Assembly (NCBI GenBank): GCA_016292295.1
Contig: JADNEJ010000524.1
Location: forward strand, 1-9,566
Direction: 5' to 3'
Origin: Candidatus Thiodictyon intracellulare
GTDB taxonomy: Bacteria; Pseudomonadota; Gammaproteobacteria; Chromatiales; Chromatiaceae
Length of the DNA: 9,566 nucleotides
Positions within the stretch are counted from its first letter, which is position 1, and the number at the start of each line of letters is the position of its first letter. Shown in pieces: positions 8,914-9,566 of this stretch. The notes below the pieces were generated by a model. That model was not told the DNA's origin. It made no database searches and saw only the letters and a list, made by a program, of their open reading frames with translations. A program made the position numbers and the translations under genes.

Positions 8914-8949
8914 TTACCCAATCGTGGCCAATTACCCAATCGTGGCCAA
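8914..8949. repeat. Two perfect tandem copies of an 18-bp unit upstream of the redoxin gene
   Basis: TTACCCAATCGTGGCCAA is repeated exactly at 8914-8931 and 8932-8949. The block ends about 50 bp upstream of the redoxin start codon, where an operator or an upstream activating site would be expected. Two copies without spacers do not make a CRISPR array. Confidence 0.85.
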
Positions 8950-8983
8950 TCCCGGGTAGATTCCAAGCCGGTCACGCGACACC

Positions 8984-9019
8984 GGCGGCGCGCCGGCCAG
9001 TCCTCAAGGACGCGCCGCC
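8984..9019. repeat. Nested inverted repeat
   Basis: GGCGGCGCG (8984-8992) and CGCGCCGCC (9011-9019) are exact reverse complements. The loop contains a smaller palindrome, TCCT-CA-AGGA (9001-9010), giving a nested structure. Confidence 0.6.
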
Positions 9020-9051
9020 TTTGGTCGCAAGGCAGGCGGGTGTGCACCTGC

Positions 9052-9081
9052 GGCGCTCGCCCCGCCGCTGGGGCGAGCGCC
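9052..9081. repeat. 12-bp perfect stem, 6-nt loop
   Basis: GGCGCTCGCCCC (9052-9063) pairs with GGGGCGAGCGCC (9070-9081) around GCCGCT. No T-run follows on either strand, so it is not called a terminator. Confidence 0.8.
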
Positions 9082-9113
9082 TGCTGGGTCGCGGTGCCCG
9101 CCGTGGCTGATGG

Positions 9114-9139
9114 TTTAGGTCCGCTCATGCGGACCTAAA
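9114..9139. repeat. 11-bp perfect stem, 4-nt loop
   Basis: TTTAGGTCCGC (9114-9124) pairs with GCGGACCTAAA (9129-9139) around TCAT. Neither side has a T-run of terminator type. It may be an operator-like or REP-like palindrome. Confidence 0.8.
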
Positions 9140-9188
9140 GACCGCGTGAGAGCGCTGACTTGACGGCCGCGTCAAGCCCAATCAGCGG

Positions 9189-9312
9189 GGCCTTGATCAT
9201 AATTCCGCCGACCTTGTTCAGTCCCGGCGTCGCCGCTCCCTTGCAGAACATGGTCTTGCGCTCGCAAACCCAAATGGGCCGGCCAGCTTTGGGCGGATTT
9301 GTGATCAAGGCC
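9189..9312 (+). mobile_element. 124-bp MITE-like element, copy 2, with 9-bp target-site duplication
   Basis: This is the inverted partner of 252-375: same length, about 89% identical, with 21-bp terminal inverted repeats carrying 2 mismatches (GGCCTTGATCAT... and ...GTGATCAAGGCC). It is bounded flush on both sides by the same 9-mer, AATCAGCGG (9180-9188 and 9313-9321), the pattern left by transposition with a 9-bp staggered cut. No transposase is encoded, so it would be moved in trans. Twelve codon positions differ between copies in the longest shared reading frame and ten change the amino acid, arguing against a protein product. Confidence 0.82.
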
Positions 9313-9321
9313 AATCAGCGG

Positions 9322-9566
9322 TGCCAATCGCATTGACGATAGTCATTGGCCGCGCTTGCTGGTTCGGGATTGATCGTGGGGCGCAGCTTATAACCGCGAC
9401 CGCTCGTCAAAGGTTGTAACGAAGATCACGTAATGCAATTAAAATTCTGTGAGCGCGTTGGCACATTGCAGTGATTGGACGTTTCAGCGGTGGCTCTTGC
9501 CCTCGGCTTTAGCCATTTTAGGCGACCCCGATCATCGTGCCAGCCGCGCCCGGCAATCGCGGGGCC
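9322..9566. other. Right-edge gene-free stretch
   Basis: I see no supported gene in these 245 bp. A minus-strand frame is open from the right edge to about 9430, but its translation shows nothing recognisable. An AT-rich patch at about 9430-9450 (TAAAAT on the plus strand) could be part of a promoter for something beyond the window, but no -35 fits. Confidence 0.35.

Noticed and set aside
8914..8949. CRISPR repeats
   Set aside because: Two adjacent 18-bp copies without spacers and no cas genes.
9052..9139. Palindromes as intrinsic terminators
   Set aside because: No T-run follows on either strand.
9139..9340. Plus-strand reading frame through copy 2 of the element
   Set aside because: It has no plausible start or ribosome binding site, and the coding signal is absent when the two element copies are compared.

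Overview
The window is GC-rich bacterial DNA dominated by one co-directional block of carbon-metabolism genes on the minus strand. In transcription order it reads tkt - gap - pgk - pyk - fba (7976 down to 577). Transketolase, glyceraldehyde-3-phosphate dehydrogenase, phosphoglycerate kinase and a Calvin-cycle-type class II aldolase next to each other are typical of a cbbT-G-K-A cluster. The extra pyruvate kinase gene, the GapA/PykA/TktA-like sequences and the many dispersed repeats suggest an autotrophic gammaproteobacterium, perhaps a purple sulfur bacterium of the Chromatiaceae. That placement is inference; RuBisCO, phosphoribulokinase and rRNA are not in the window.

Layout. 1-152: start of an IS630-family transposase running off the left edge. 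153-576: gene-free, with a 124-bp MITE-like element (252-375), hairpin-rich sequence, and the intrinsic terminator of fba (516-546). 577-7976: the five-gene metabolic cluster. Its spacers are long (about 90-240 bp) and loaded with palindromes and short tandem heptamers. 7977-8307: gene-free leader of the cluster with a candidate sigma70 promoter about 230 nt upstream of tkt. 8308-8865: a thioredoxin-fold redoxin-family protein, same strand. 8866-9566: about 700 bp without a convincing gene, holding an 18-bp perfect tandem repeat, three strong palindromes and a second, inverted copy of the 124-bp element, this one flanked by flush 9-bp direct repeats.

Function. Pgk and Gap reduce 3-phosphoglycerate to triose phosphate. 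Aldolase and transketolase rearrange triose phosphates towards ribulose-5-phosphate in the Calvin cycle. Pyruvate kinase draws carbon from the 3-phosphoglycerate side into pyruvate. Run in the other direction the same set forms lower glycolysis, so the cluster can serve both carbon fixation and storage-carbon breakdown.

The enzymes are ordinary. The least explained material is the noncoding DNA: the 124-bp element with 21-bp terminal inverted repeats, present as two inverted copies 8.8 kb apart, and the repeats and palindromes in nearly every spacer. I found no evidence of a new multi-gene system.
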